64,000 nucleotides of DNA from Zobellia roscoffensis (GTDB lineage Bacteria; Bacteroidota; Bacteroidia; Flavobacteriales; Flavobacteriaceae): NCBI RefSeq assembly GCF_015330165.1, contig NZ_JADDXT010000002.1, positions 4,614,024-4,678,023 of the forward strand, written 5' to 3'. The notes under the pieces were generated by a model. It was given only the letters and a program-made list of their open reading frames with translations. It was not told the origin of the DNA and searched no databases. Both the position numbers and the translations under genes were made by a program. Positions 35,348 through 45,221 of this stretch are shown piece by piece (the first letter of the stretch is position 1; every line of letters begins with the position of its first letter).

Positions 35348-37804
35348 TTATATATGATCTACATTATATATTACCCGTACACTACGGTATTGAGCTACGG
35401 AATTAAAAGACTTCTCTATTTTCTTAATGGCGAGTTTCGTTTTTACCACAGATTGCGAATGCGGAATCTTAATCAAGATATTTTTTAGGTACTGGTTTCG
35501 CACCCTGGCCACTGGTGGATATTCAGGCCCTAGCACATTACCCCCTAAAGTTGTTCTCAAAGCTTTCGCAAACCATTCCGTTGCTTCATTTAAACGATTG
35601 TATTCTTTATGCTTAAACGTAATTTTTATAATCCGGTTGCGGGGAGGGTACTTGTATTGCTCCCGCTCATACAATTGTTCCTTAAACATGGTATCATAAT
35701 CATGCGTAGATACTTGTTGCAATATCTGGTGATATGGATTATAACTCTGAATTAAAACTTTACCTCTTTTTTTTGTCCGTCCTGCCCGCCCGGCCACTTG
35801 CGTTAACAACTGGAAGCAACGTTCATGTGCCCTATAGTCTGGAAAATTCAATAAAGAATCGGCATTCATTATACCCACCAAGCTCACGTTTCTAAAATCG
35901 AGTCCTTTGGTCAGCATCTGAGTCCCTACAAGAATATCCATTTCTTGCTGTTCAAATGCCGTAATTATTTTCTCATAACCATGTTTACCACGCGTTGTGT
36001 CCAAATCCATCCGCCAGGTCTTCGCATCCGGAAACAAGGTTTCCAATTCCTTTTCTACCTGTTCGGTTCCAAAACCTTTGGTGTCCAACGTTGGGCTTCC
36101 GCAGGCTTGACAACTTTCTGGCAGCGCCATATGATAACCACAGTAATGACAACGCAATTGTTTTTTATACTGATGATACGTTAAACTCACATCACAATTA
36201 GGGCATTGTGGTGAATGCCCACAAGTGGTGCATTCAACTATAGGGGCATACCCTCTTCTATTTTGGAATAAAATAACCTGCTCCCCTTCTTCCAGCGCTT
36301 CTTGAATAGCTAGAAATAAACGTTCGGAGAAATGACCTTTCATTCTACGCTTCCTGCTCTGTTCTTTTAAATCTACCAATTCTATATCCGGCATAAGAAC
36401 ATTACCAAAACGCCTTGTAATAGTTGCATACCCGTATTTACCTATTCTAGCATTATTAAAACTTTCAATACTTGGCGTAGCAGAACCTAAAAGAATATTG
36501 CTATTGTGTAGTTTGGCCAACACTATTGCGGCGTCCCGAGCATGATACCTAGGTGCTGGATCAAATTGTTTGAAAGAACTCTCATGTTCTTCATCAACCA
36601 CTATAAGGCCTAAATCCGAATATGGTAAAAACAAGGCCGAACGAGCTCCTATTACAATTTGCGCTTTATCCTTTTTGGCCAGAACATTGTTCCAAACTTC
36701 CACCCGCTCCTGAACGCTATATTTTGAATGATATACTGATACCTTTTCGCCAAAATACCCCTGTAGACGAGAAATAAGCTGTGTTGTTAAGGCTATTTCA
36801 GGAAGTAAATACAACGCCTGCTTCCCTTTTTGGATACATTCCTCAATTAAACGTACATATACTTCCGTCTTACCGGAAGATGTGACCCCATGAAGCAATG
36901 TTACCCTTTCTTCCTGAAAACTCTTTGAGATATCCTCAAAAGCTTTTTGCTGGTATTCGTTCAAAGCTTTTAGAGCATAGTTATCTTCCTCGCCTTCATA
37001 ATTTACACGATCCGTTCTAATGAAATATTCTTCTAAAATATTTTTATCAATGAGCGATTTTATAACCGCTTTTGAACCTCCACTCGCCTGCTCTAATTCC
37101 GATATTTTTATGGGTTTTTTATTTGTAGCCTGTAATTGAAATAAAGAAAGTACAACCTGGCTCTGCTTTGGCGCTCTAGATAAATCGTTCAATAAAGCTT
37201 CCAATTTCTCTTCATCAAGATATTCTTCTCCCAGCTTCACATAACGAACCAATTTAGGTTTGTACTGGTCGTACATCTCCTCCTTTAAGAGAATAACACC
37301 TTTTTCTATAAGTCGATTTAAAACAGGTAGGATATTCTTTCGGTCTATAATAGCACTGACTTCTTGTACTTTCAACAACGGCTGATGCTGTAGAGCCTCA
37401 AAAACCAAAAACTCGTCATCCTCTAAAATGGACTCATCCACTTTACTACTATCATTCCTAAGAATAAGAGTTTCACTCTCTAACAAAAAAGCTCCAGGAA
37501 CCGCACTTCTGAACACCTCGCCAATAGTGCACATATAATAATCTGCAATCCACTGCCAATGTTTTAACTGAATAGAGTTGATAATAGGATCTTCATCTAA
37601 GATACGGTCTATCTCCTTTGCCTCATAAACCACTGGGGCATTGGTATGCACTTGATGCACCAAACCCGTATAAATTTTAGACTTTCCAAAAGGAACGCCT
37701 ACGCGCATACCCGGACGCAAAAACTCAGCTTCCGTTTGGGAGATAGCATAGGTAAAAAGTTTCTCTAAAGGAATCGGTAATATTACGTCAATAAAATACT
37801 GCAT
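35348..37804 (-). CDS. priA: Primosomal protein N' (PriA helicase)
   Basis: The 818-residue protein restarts stalled replication forks. Visible are the N-terminal DNA-binding domain (FIDVILPIPLEKLFTYAI), Walker A LLHGVTSSGKTEVY near 303-316, the DEEH box in LIVVDEEHESSFK, helicase motif III GSATPSIES, and the zinc-binding cysteines in ECTTCGHSPQCPNCD and RCHYCGYHMALPESCQACG. All key residues are intact. It is the last gene of a minus-strand group (nadC, BrkB-like, DUF2147, priA) with small gaps. Confidence 0.97.
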   Translation of the reverse strand: MQYFIDVILPIPLEKLFTYAISQTEAEFLRPGMRVGVPFGKSKIYTGLVHQVHTNAPVVYEAKEIDRILDEDPIINSIQLKHWQWIADYYMCTIGEVFRSAVPGAFLLESETLILRNDSSKVDESILEDDEFLVFEALQHQPLLKVQEVSAIIDRKNILPVLNRLIEKGVILLKEEMYDQYKPKLVRYVKLGEEYLDEEKLEALLNDLSRAPKQSQVVLSLFQLQATNKKPIKISELEQASGGSKAVIKSLIDKNILEEYFIRTDRVNYEGEEDNYALKALNEYQQKAFEDISKSFQEERVTLLHGVTSSGKTEVYVRLIEECIQKGKQALYLLPEIALTTQLISRLQGYFGEKVSVYHSKYSVQERVEVWNNVLAKKDKAQIVIGARSALFLPYSDLGLIVVDEEHESSFKQFDPAPRYHARDAAIVLAKLHNSNILLGSATPSIESFNNARIGKYGYATITRRFGNVLMPDIELVDLKEQSRKRRMKGHFSERLFLAIQEALEEGEQVILFQNRRGYAPIVECTTCGHSPQCPNCDVSLTYHQYKKQLRCHYCGYHMALPESCQACGSPTLDTKGFGTEQVEKELETLFPDAKTWRMDLDTTRGKHGYEKIITAFEQQEMDILVGTQMLTKGLDFRNVSLVGIMNADSLLNFPDYRAHERCFQLLTQVAGRAGRTKKRGKVLIQSYNPYHQILQQVSTHDYDTMFKEQLYEREQYKYPPRNRIIKITFKHKEYNRLNEATEWFAKALRTTLGGNVLGPEYPPVARVRNQYLKNILIKIPHSQSVVKTKLAIKKIEKSFNSVAQYRSVRVIYNVDHI

Positions 37805-37819
37805 ACTTCGGTTGGAATT

Positions 37820-38260
37820 CTATCCGTCTACACGCACCCAAGTCTGGGTACGATAAATAAAGGCCAAATAACCCCTTACTTTAAGCTCATCAGGATTATC
37901 GGGGTTTAGCCAAATTTTACATCTAAAGGTCATGGCCTGCTGAGGATCAAACAGTGTATCACCCTTATAGACCCCATCTCCATGATGTTCCGCATCCTCA
38001 ATTATAGTCATACCCAAAACAGGCTTATCCTTCATATCCCCATCACACTTACTGCAAATGAAATTCTCTTTACCCTCCTCTACTATCTCAATCACTTTAC
38101 CGTGCATTTTACCATCTTCCTCATAGATATCTATAATAGCTTTTGGTTTACCTGTTCGGTCATCAATAGTTTTCCATTTTCCGAAAACACTTTGAGACTG
38201 CCCCACAGGAATAAGGGTTAAATAAAGAAAAATTAAACTTACTATATTGGTTACGCTCAT
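37820..38260 (-). CDS. Exported DUF2147 protein
   Basis: The 146-residue protein has an N-terminal signal segment (TNIVSLIFLYLTLIPVGQSQ). The DUF2147 pattern follows: VFGKWKTIDDRTGKPKAIID, a Cys pair in FICSKCDGD, and KVRGYLAFIYRTQTWVRV at the C-terminus. The fold is a small lipocalin-like beta barrel of unknown ligand. It overlaps the BrkB-like gene upstream by 4 bp (ATGA), and priA starts 15 bp after it. Confidence 0.87.
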   Translation of the reverse strand: MSVTNIVSLIFLYLTLIPVGQSQSVFGKWKTIDDRTGKPKAIIDIYEEDGKMHGKVIEIVEEGKENFICSKCDGDMKDKPVLGMTIIEDAEHHGDGVYKGDTLFDPQQAMTFRCKIWLNPDNPDELKVRGYLAFIYRTQTWVRVDG

Positions 38261-39225
38261 CTTTTATGATATGTTTTTCTTAAAGAGTTCAAAGAAGCAT
38301 TTAGCTCAAACCCCAGCAACAATATATTAGAATTTAACCAGATATATACCATAAGTATCAACAAACCTCCTAAAGCTCCGTATAATTCATTATATCGGGC
38401 AAATTTTTCCACATATACCCCAAAAAGGTATGAAGTAAGCATAAATAATAAAGTAGTCATTAACGCGCCAATCGAAAAAAAACGAGCATGTCTACCTTCT
38501 GTCGTGCCAAAATAATACAATATTGCGGTCGTAAAATAGGACAACAGAACAAAGAACAATACTTTGCCCATTTGAGCGCCTACAATGTCATTTTCCGTTA
38601 AATCATAGCCTCTTGTTTTGGCGGCCCATACGCTCAGGTAATCCGTAATATAAAATTCAAAATAACCATAAGCCACAGCCCCTACTATTAACAATATGGA
38701 TAAAATAAGCCCAACCATTAGGGCATACAAATATTGACGAAAAAAATTTCTAGTCAGCTCTACATGATACGAATTTTCGAACCCACCAAAAATAGCATTG
38801 ACCCCATTAGCCATAAGAAAAATGGAAAATAAGAAAGCGGAAGACAAAAGCCCTCCTCGCTTTTGGTCTTTTATCTGCTGATAGATATCCCCAAAATAGT
38901 CACTGGTAGCCGATGGCAAAAAAGACTCTAAAAACACCAAAAACTGAGAATCAAAATTTTCATTACCAACACTTACATATGGCAGAATAAAAGGAATCAA
39001 TGTAATAAGAAATATAAGTAAGGGAAATAATGCTAAAAACAAACTGAAGGCAATAGAACTGGCACGAGTAGAAATAGCTCCACGAAAAATACCAAGAATA
39101 TACATTTCCATTAAATCGTACAGAGATAACCCCTCAAAAGCCGGTAACTTAATGCCTTTTAAAAGACGCGCTAGCCAATTAATTATAGGAATTTTATCAA
39201 TTTTCTCTTCTATCTCTTGCGACAT
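38257..39225 (-). CDS. YihY/BrkB-family inner-membrane protein
   Basis: The 322-residue protein has six or so predicted membrane helices. The family pattern is RASSIAFSLFLALFPLLIFL near 57-76, later LYYFGTTEGRHARFFSIGAL and the C-terminal YGALGGLLILMVYIWLNSNI. Members were once thought to be RNase BN, but the family is of uncertain function and probably a transporter or envelope factor. It begins directly after the nadC stop (adjacent bases) and overlaps DUF2147 by 4 bp, so the three genes are translationally coupled. Confidence 0.9.
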   Translation of the reverse strand: MSQEIEEKIDKIPIINWLARLLKGIKLPAFEGLSLYDLMEMYILGIFRGAISTRASSIAFSLFLALFPLLIFLITLIPFILPYVSVGNENFDSQFLVFLESFLPSATSDYFGDIYQQIKDQKRGGLLSSAFLFSIFLMANGVNAIFGGFENSYHVELTRNFFRQYLYALMVGLILSILLIVGAVAYGYFEFYITDYLSVWAAKTRGYDLTENDIVGAQMGKVLFFVLLSYFTTAILYYFGTTEGRHARFFSIGALMTTLLFMLTSYLFGVYVEKFARYNELYGALGGLLILMVYIWLNSNILLLGFELNASLNSLRKTYHKR

Positions 39226-40083
39226 TTACACCGCTTTTAGGCTTAAATCCATATTATAAACTGAATGTGTCAGTGCTCCAGAAGAAATGTAATCCACACC
39301 ACACTCAGCATATTTACGAAGGGTGTTTTCATTGATTCCTCCTGAAGACTCGGTTAAACAGGTGTCGCCAATCAGCTTTACCGCTTTACGAGTATCTTCA
39401 TAATTGAAGTTGTCAATTAGAATGCGGTACACCCCACCTGCATCCAGTATTTGCTTTATCTCACCTAAATCCCGTGCTTCTACAATTATTTTCAAATCAC
39501 GACCGGTCTCTTTCAAATAGTCTTTGGTTTTCTGAATAGCCTTATCTATTCCTCCTGCAAAGTCTATATGGTTATCTTTTAGCATAATCATATCATAGAG
39601 TGCAAATCTATGATTTTCACCACCTCCTATCTTAACCGCCCACTTCTCCAAAGCACGAATACCAGGTGTTGTTTTTCTAGTATCTAGAATTTTGGTTCCC
39701 GTACCATCCAACAACTTAACAAAAGAATTTGTCTTTGTAGCAATGGCACTCATACGCTGCATGGCATTTAAAACCAACCGTTCCGCTTTTAAAATACTTT
39801 GTGAACTTCCCGAAACGTAAAAAACAATATCCCCATGTTTTACGGGAGAACCATCCGCAATTAATGTCTCTACCTCCATATTGGAATCCACATATTTAAA
39901 AACTTGTTTGGCGAATTCTACGCCAGCAATAATTCCATTATCCTTCACCAATAATTTAGCCTTACCTTGGGCCGTTGCAGGAATACAAGATAGCGAACTA
40001 TGGTCCCCATCTCCTACGTCTTCACGAATGGCATTTTTTATGATATAATCTATTTCTTCTTGAAACTGTTCTTTGGAAATCAT
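39226..40083 (-). CDS. nadC: Nicotinate-nucleotide pyrophosphorylase (carboxylating)
   Basis: NadC converts quinolinate and PRPP to nicotinate mononucleotide in de novo NAD synthesis. The 285-residue protein shows AIREDVGDGDHSS near 17-29, LNAMQRMSAIAT near 105-116, ILDTRKTTPGIRALEKWAV near 132-150 and HRFALYDMIMLKDNHI near 158-173. The substrate-binding Arg and Lys residues of these motifs are present. It is the first gene of the minus-strand group leading to priA; nadA and nadB are not in the window. Confidence 0.96.
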   Translation of the reverse strand: MISKEQFQEEIDYIIKNAIREDVGDGDHSSLSCIPATAQGKAKLLVKDNGIIAGVEFAKQVFKYVDSNMEVETLIADGSPVKHGDIVFYVSGSSQSILKAERLVLNAMQRMSAIATKTNSFVKLLDGTGTKILDTRKTTPGIRALEKWAVKIGGGENHRFALYDMIMLKDNHIDFAGGIDKAIQKTKDYLKETGRDLKIIVEARDLGEIKQILDAGGVYRILIDNFNYEDTRKAVKLIGDTCLTESSGGINENTLRKYAECGVDYISSGALTHSVYNMDLSLKAV

Positions 40084-40212
40084 GTACGGGATTTTACTTA
40101 AAAGCTAAATTAGTAAATTGTTAGGGGTTTATTGACCTTAACCTAAGTGTTATTTAGAAGTAGGTTTACACATTACCCATTAATATTTATTATTTCAAAT
40201 TATATTTGCGCC

Positions 40213-40686
40213 ATGACCATAAAACTTATCGCAATTGGAAAAACGGATAGCAAAGCCCTATTACAGCTTATTGCTGAATATGAGAGCCGATTAAAACATT
40301 ACATTAAGTTTGAACTTGAGGTTATACCAGACATTAAAAACACCAAAAACCTTTCCGAAACGCAACAAAAAGACAAGGAAGGCGAACTGATTTTAAAAAA
40401 TTTGAACAATACCGATGTTCTTGTTTTACTAGACGAAAACGGAAAGCAATTTTCCTCTATAGATTTCTCTGCTTATTTACAGAAGAAAATGAACGCAGGC
40501 CTTAAACAACTTGTTTTTGTAATTGGCGGCCCCTATGGTTTCAGTCAAGATGTTTACAATAAAGCACAAGGAAAAATCAGTTTATCAAAAATGACGTTTT
40601 CGCACCAAATGGTTCGCTTGTTTGTAGTAGAACAGGTTTATAGAGCCTTCACTATTTTACGAAACGAGCCTTACCACCACAGATAA
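40213..40686 (+). CDS. rlmH: 23S rRNA (pseudouridine1915-N3)-methyltransferase RlmH
   Basis: I place the start at 40213 (MTIKLIAIGKTDSKALLQLI), giving 157 residues, the usual RlmH length; a longer frame from 40147 adds a non-conserved leader. SPOUT-fold motifs are present: LLDENGKQFSS near 78-88, FVIGGPYGFSQDVYNKA near 107-123 and SLSKMTFSHQMVRLFVVEQV near 127-146. The C-terminal YRAF...NEPYHH is conserved. It methylates helix 69 of 23S rRNA. A TATATTTG element ends 4 bp before the ATG (40201-40208), so the mRNA may be leaderless or transcribed from further up. Confidence 0.95.
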   Translation: MTIKLIAIGKTDSKALLQLIAEYESRLKHYIKFELEVIPDIKNTKNLSETQQKDKEGELILKNLNNTDVLVLLDENGKQFSSIDFSAYLQKKMNAGLKQLVFVIGGPYGFSQDVYNKAQGKISLSKMTFSHQMVRLFVVEQVYRAFTILRNEPYHHR

Positions 40687-40840
40687 TTCAGAAGATTTTT
40701 TTATGGTTAAGATATAATTATATATATTAAACAAATCCAATTTTGTATGTTTAATGAATTACTATCCTCATACAAAATACTCTATAGTTAATACGCTTTA
40801 TGCCAAAATGATATTTTCAACTCTTTTACTAAAAATTTAA

Positions 40841-41578
40841 ATGAAACATTTTAGATATTTACTTATAATCATAATATTGTTCACGATTATCCCCCCTCTA
40901 CAATCGCAAATAAATACTACTAGTGATACTCCTCAAAATATTTCAAAAAATCAAATCCTAACTTTTTCTAAGGCAAGTGAATTTTTTTTTACTACGCTTG
41001 AAGAAAATTTTGAGGGAAATCGGGCAGAAAATATACAGGCCCTTATGAAAATCATAACTAAAGAAAATGAGGAGCCTGAAGACTTTTTTAGACTACAAGT
41101 GGATACTAAAAAATTTAAATCGCTCAATACTTCTTTAGAAAGTATTTATGATGATTTCTTTCCAATTCATAGTTATATTTATGAAGAAAATTCAAATTTT
41201 GACCATATTGTGGAAAAACATATTTTTAATAGAATATGTGATACCTTAGAGGTAAGAATTCCAACTAATATGACTTGTTATGTTCCAAGAAATACTTTTA
41301 TTGAAGGTAGTTTCAAATATTCTTTTGGAAAACAATTATTGAATGACAAGACTCCTTCAGCAGTAATGGATTTAATTATGGCTTATTTAGATTTTGGAGG
41401 TGGGTTCACAGCTTTTGGTTTTTCTTACGATAGTATTCAAAAGTATAACGTTGATGAATTAAGCACTATTTATGACAGCGAATATAATAGGATTTTGGTA
41501 AGTTTAATTTTTTGGGAGTACCTATCTGATTGTGCAAACTACGATCTTAATACACGTAAATACTTTTATGAAGATTAA
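40841..41578 (+). CDS. Secreted protein of unknown function
   Basis: The 245-residue protein has a clear signal peptide (MKHFRYLLIIIILFTIIPPL, then QSQ). The mature part is rich in Phe, Asp, Glu and Asn, with four or five cysteines (for example CDTL, TCYVP and DCANY) that may form disulfides. I recognise no family. The gene reads AT-rich compared with its neighbours and stands alone between rlmH and the serine-synthesis gene. It may be a lineage-specific or transferred gene. Confidence 0.7.
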   Translation: MKHFRYLLIIIILFTIIPPLQSQINTTSDTPQNISKNQILTFSKASEFFFTTLEENFEGNRAENIQALMKIITKENEEPEDFFRLQVDTKKFKSLNTSLESIYDDFFPIHSYIYEENSNFDHIVEKHIFNRICDTLEVRIPTNMTCYVPRNTFIEGSFKYSFGKQLLNDKTPSAVMDLIMAYLDFGGGFTAFGFSYDSIQKYNVDELSTIYDSEYNRILVSLIFWEYLSDCANYDLNTRKYFYED

Positions 41579-41623
41579 AAAGTGACTATCCCGTAATGAT
41601 TGGTAAAATTTAAATTTTAAATA

Positions 41624-41653
41624 AAAAAACGGCTTCCTTAAAAGAAAGCCGTT
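41624..41653 (-). terminator. Terminator after the serB-serA fusion gene
   Basis: On the minus strand AACGGCTT and AAGCCGTT pair, with inner pairs and one mismatch, followed by TTTTTT. It lies 25 bp past the stop at 41678. Confidence 0.85.
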
Positions 41654-41677
41654 CCTATATCTAAATTCTCTTAAAGT

Positions 41678-43570
41678 CTAGTACAATACTCTAAATTTAA
41701 TAGTATTCTCAACCTTTCTAAGAGCTTTAATAACATCTTTGTTATACTCTTTATCTAAATCAGTAATTACATACCCTACCTCACTATCAGTAGACAAAAA
41801 TTGCCCAGAAATGTTCAAGCCATATTTAGCACATACTTCATTAATCTTAGCCATAATGCCTGGCACATTCTTGTGTATATGCAAGAAACGGTGTGCATTC
41901 TGCTGTTTTGGCAAACGAATATTAGGGAAGTTTACAGCATCTACCGTATTACCAGAGTTAATGTAATCCATAATTTTATTCGGAACAAAATCTGCAATGT
42001 CACGCTGTGCTTCTTCTGTACTACCACCAACATGCGGAGTTAAAATAACATTTTTCAATCCTTGTAATGGCGTATAAAACTCACCATTACTACGTGGCTC
42101 TTCTGGATACACATCTATAGCTGCACCAGCAACTTTACCAGATTTTAAACCTTCCGCCAAAGCTTCAATATCAACAACAAAACCTCTTGAAAGGTTAATA
42201 AGCATAGCCCCATTTCTCATTTGGCTAATTTCTCGCTTACCAATGAAGTTCTTATTGGCTTTATTATCATCTATATGTAATGTTACTACATCTGAAACGT
42301 TCAATAAATCTTCTAGCGTATTGCATTTTTTTGCATTACCCATTGACAGTTTATCGTCAACATCATAATAATACACACGCATACCCAAAGCTTCTGCTAA
42401 GATAGAAAGCTGCTTACCAATATTTCCGTAACCAACTATACCAAGATTCTTACCACGAACTTCTCTTGAACCTTCTGCTGTTTTTTGCCATTGCCCACTG
42501 TGAATTTCACTACTTCTAGAGAACACACTACGCATTAGCATAATTATTTGCCCAATAGCCAATTCAACTACCGAACGTGTATTACTGTATGGAGCATTAA
42601 AAACCACAACTCCATTTTTCTTTGCATGAAGCAAATCTATTTGCGTGGTACCAATACAAAATGCGCCAACTACTAAAAGCTTATCTGCAGCATCCAATAC
42701 TTTTTGAGTTACCTGAGTTTTAGAACGTATACCTAAAACGTGAACACCTTTTATTTTCTCGATTAGTTCTTCCTCTCCAATACTATGCTTTACCAACTCT
42801 ACAGAAAATCCATCGTCAGATAAATTCTTGAACGCATCTGGGTGAACATTCTCTAAAAGCAATATTTTTATTCTATTCTTTGGATAAGATATATTACGTG
42901 GTAAATCGTTCACAAAAAGAAACTCATCCATATTCGGAGTGATGTAATCTGCGTTTTTAGCAGCCTTCTCACGGTGTACATTCTCGGTGTATGCGAAAAA
43001 CTTATCAGCAATACCTGCCTCTCGCATTACATAATCACTATAACCATCACCAATAACCTGAACTTCGCCCTCAAGCTTCATATTCTTAAGGCACTCAATT
43101 TTACCATTATGCTGAGAAAGTACGTTTTCAGAATCAAAACCTACAATATTCCCTTCTGCATCAAATTCAAAAGTATTAGCATATACTCTATCTGAAGGAA
43201 TATTATACTCTTTTACAATAGGGTCTATAAATTCCTTAAATCCGCAGGAAATAACATAAATATCATCTGAGAATTTCTCAAAGAATTCTTTATTGGAAGC
43301 AATAGACTTAGATATTTTGTGACGCAACTCTTCTACCAACGGCCCTAAATCATCTTTATGAGCATGCAATAATTTTATACGTCTTTCAAGTGATTCTGTA
43401 AAGGATATATCTCCATCAATACCCAGATTTGTAATCTCTTGTATTTGACTAATGATTTCGTCTCGGTTAGAATTGCCCTGCAAGGTTCTTTCAGCCAGAA
43501 CATCTAAAGCTTCAACCCTTGTTAAGGTGCTATCAAAATCGAATACGTATTTTCTACCTGTTTCTACCAT
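41678..43570 (-). CDS. serA: Fused phosphoserine phosphatase-like / D-3-phosphoglycerate dehydrogenase
   Basis: The 630-residue protein joins two enzymes of serine synthesis. Residues 1-225 form a HAD phosphatase: DFDST at 11-15 supplies the nucleophile Asp11, and GDGYSD at 174-179 is motif IV, as in SerB. Residues 230-545 form phosphoglycerate dehydrogenase with GYGNIG at 380-385 and the catalytic TPHVGGSTEE motif. An ACT-type regulatory domain covers about 555-630 (IHKNVPGIMAKINEV). It could perform the first and third steps of the pathway, although phosphatase activity is inferred from the motifs. serC is not adjacent. It probably responds to serine through the ACT domain. Confidence 0.92.
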   Translation of the reverse strand: MVETGRKYVFDFDSTLTRVEALDVLAERTLQGNSNRDEIISQIQEITNLGIDGDISFTESLERRIKLLHAHKDDLGPLVEELRHKISKSIASNKEFFEKFSDDIYVISCGFKEFIDPIVKEYNIPSDRVYANTFEFDAEGNIVGFDSENVLSQHNGKIECLKNMKLEGEVQVIGDGYSDYVMREAGIADKFFAYTENVHREKAAKNADYITPNMDEFLFVNDLPRNISYPKNRIKILLLENVHPDAFKNLSDDGFSVELVKHSIGEEELIEKIKGVHVLGIRSKTQVTQKVLDAADKLLVVGAFCIGTTQIDLLHAKKNGVVVFNAPYSNTRSVVELAIGQIIMLMRSVFSRSSEIHSGQWQKTAEGSREVRGKNLGIVGYGNIGKQLSILAEALGMRVYYYDVDDKLSMGNAKKCNTLEDLLNVSDVVTLHIDDNKANKNFIGKREISQMRNGAMLINLSRGFVVDIEALAEGLKSGKVAGAAIDVYPEEPRSNGEFYTPLQGLKNVILTPHVGGSTEEAQRDIADFVPNKIMDYINSGNTVDAVNFPNIRLPKQQNAHRFLHIHKNVPGIMAKINEVCAKYGLNISGQFLSTDSEVGYVITDLDKEYNKDVIKALRKVENTIKFRVLY

Positions 43571-43735
43571 GTCTTTGCTAACAAATTAAGGAACAAATTT
43601 AAAGATTATTTCTGTCCAAACCGGACTAATATTGCTAAAAGTTATCCTTATAACTAATCTGATGCTTTTTGATAGGGAATTTAATTTTTGAGGAGACCAA
43701 AAATCATGATAACAATTACCAGAAATAAGACTTTT

Positions 43736-44536
43736 CTAATCTAAAAAAGAAACTACGGCTTTTGAAAAAGCATCGGTTTTATATGTTTCATTATGATCGC
43801 CATCAACAAGAACAAACTCACTTTCAGGTATAGCCTGATGCAACTTTTCAGGACTACCGTTATCTAGATCTTCATTACCCGCAATGACCAAAACTTTAGC
43901 CTCTACATATGCTAAATGACTCTTTTTTGTAAACGGCTGAAAACGCTGCTGCAGATAGAGGCTTCTAAAATCTGCATTCACAGATTTGGCATAGTCTACC
44001 GCTCCTTTCGTTTCTTCTGTCACCCTTCCATTAAAGGCATTCATGAATTTAATTTTTCTCGGCCACCTATAATTAGTAAAATCAACCCCCATTCCACCCA
44101 ACACTGCCTTTTTAACACGCCTATCTTTTAGTAACAACTTAGCAAGAATGATACTACCACGAGAATACCCTACCGCCATGTATTTCTTTAATCGCAAATG
44201 TTGCATGAGAAATAGGATATCCATTACCTCTGCATCAAAGCTATAAGCATCTTCAGTTTGAGGCTTATCTGATTCTCCATTACCCCTTAAATCTAGTGCT
44301 ACAACCCTAAAACCTTCAGCTAACAAATCTTCCTTTATACTTGCATTATCCCAAGACTCCTTTGTATTGATAAAACCATGAATGAGCAACACTACATCTC
44401 CCTCACCTTCATCCGAATACGCAATTTTGGTATCGTCAAAAGAATTAAAAAATTCAGTTTGTGCCCAAGTAACTGTGCTATAAATAAACATAACCATTGC
44501 AAAAACGGTACGTATGGTAATCTTATATATTGACAT
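43736..44536 (-). CDS. Exported alpha/beta hydrolase
   Basis: The 266-residue protein has an N-terminal export segment (residues 7-25, ending WAQ) followed by a canonical hydrolase fold: oxyanion HGF in LLIHGFINTKESW, nucleophile Ser in GYSRGS and a C-terminal DGDHNE supplying His. Substrate is unknown. It overlaps the DUF3307 gene by 14 bp and is the last gene of the satD operon. Whether it works with SatD or only shares the transcript is unclear. Confidence 0.87.
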   Translation of the reverse strand: MSIYKITIRTVFAMVMFIYSTVTWAQTEFFNSFDDTKIAYSDEGEGDVVLLIHGFINTKESWDNASIKEDLLAEGFRVVALDLRGNGESDKPQTEDAYSFDAEVMDILFLMQHLRLKKYMAVGYSRGSIILAKLLLKDRRVKKAVLGGMGVDFTNYRWPRKIKFMNAFNGRVTEETKGAVDYAKSVNADFRSLYLQQRFQPFTKKSHLAYVEAKVLVIAGNEDLDNGSPEKLHQAIPESEFVLVDGDHNETYKTDAFSKAVVSFLD

Positions 44537-45221
44537 AGATAATTCCTGTAATTACAGCAAGCCCAAAACTCAACAATGTTCCTATTAAAATATATTCGGT
44601 AAGCTTCCTGTTGTTACTTTCTTTTAAATCATTAAACCGAAAAACAGATTTAGCTCCAATTAATAAACCAATAGCCTCCCACCTACCCATAATAATAAAC
44701 ATAAGGACAAACAATCTTTCAATTATTCCTATGTATTTACCAGCATTAGGCAACGATTTATGGTCTAATTCTATTTTATCGGACATAGCTTCCAACAATT
44801 TTCCCATAATAATTGCTGCAGGAGAACTCACAAATACAATTGCAGTAACCAACGGCCAATCTAGATTCTGAAAAAGAGAAATAGTATGCTCCATTAGATT
44901 GTCATAATACACGCAACAATACAACACTATAATATGAAGTACCTGATCAATAAAAAAGGGAATGCTTTTAAGTCTGAACATTGGTGTTACATATAACTTA
45001 GCTAAATCTATAATATAATGCGAAACCATTATAATTAAAGCTATTTTCCAATATTGCAAATCCCATACAAATAGCATTATTAGTGCAAAGTGAAGTAAAA
45101 CGTGCGCATACAGGTATTTGGATATCCCCTTGTTCGCTTCCTTATGAACAACCCAACGACTAGGTTGCAATAAAAAATCACCTATTAAATGTGCCAATAA
45201 AAGTTTAGTAAACAGAACCAT
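44523..45221 (-). CDS. DUF3307 membrane protein, SatD partner
   Basis: The 232-residue protein has about six membrane helices. It starts with LAHLIGDFLLQPSRWVVHKE, the DUF3307 signature containing HxxxDF. The order satD-DUF3307 is common in other bacteria, where the pair is found together. The gene begins on the base following the satD stop, so it is translationally coupled. Function is unknown; a membrane partner of the SatD regulator is the simplest reading. Confidence 0.88.
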   Translation of the reverse strand: MVLFTKLLLAHLIGDFLLQPSRWVVHKEANKGISKYLYAHVLLHFALIMLFVWDLQYWKIALIIMVSHYIIDLAKLYVTPMFRLKSIPFFIDQVLHIIVLYCCVYYDNLMEHTISLFQNLDWPLVTAIVFVSSPAAIIMGKLLEAMSDKIELDHKSLPNAGKYIGIIERLFVLMFIIMGRWEAIGLLIGAKSVFRFNDLKESNNRKLTEYILIGTLLSFGLAVITGIIYVNI

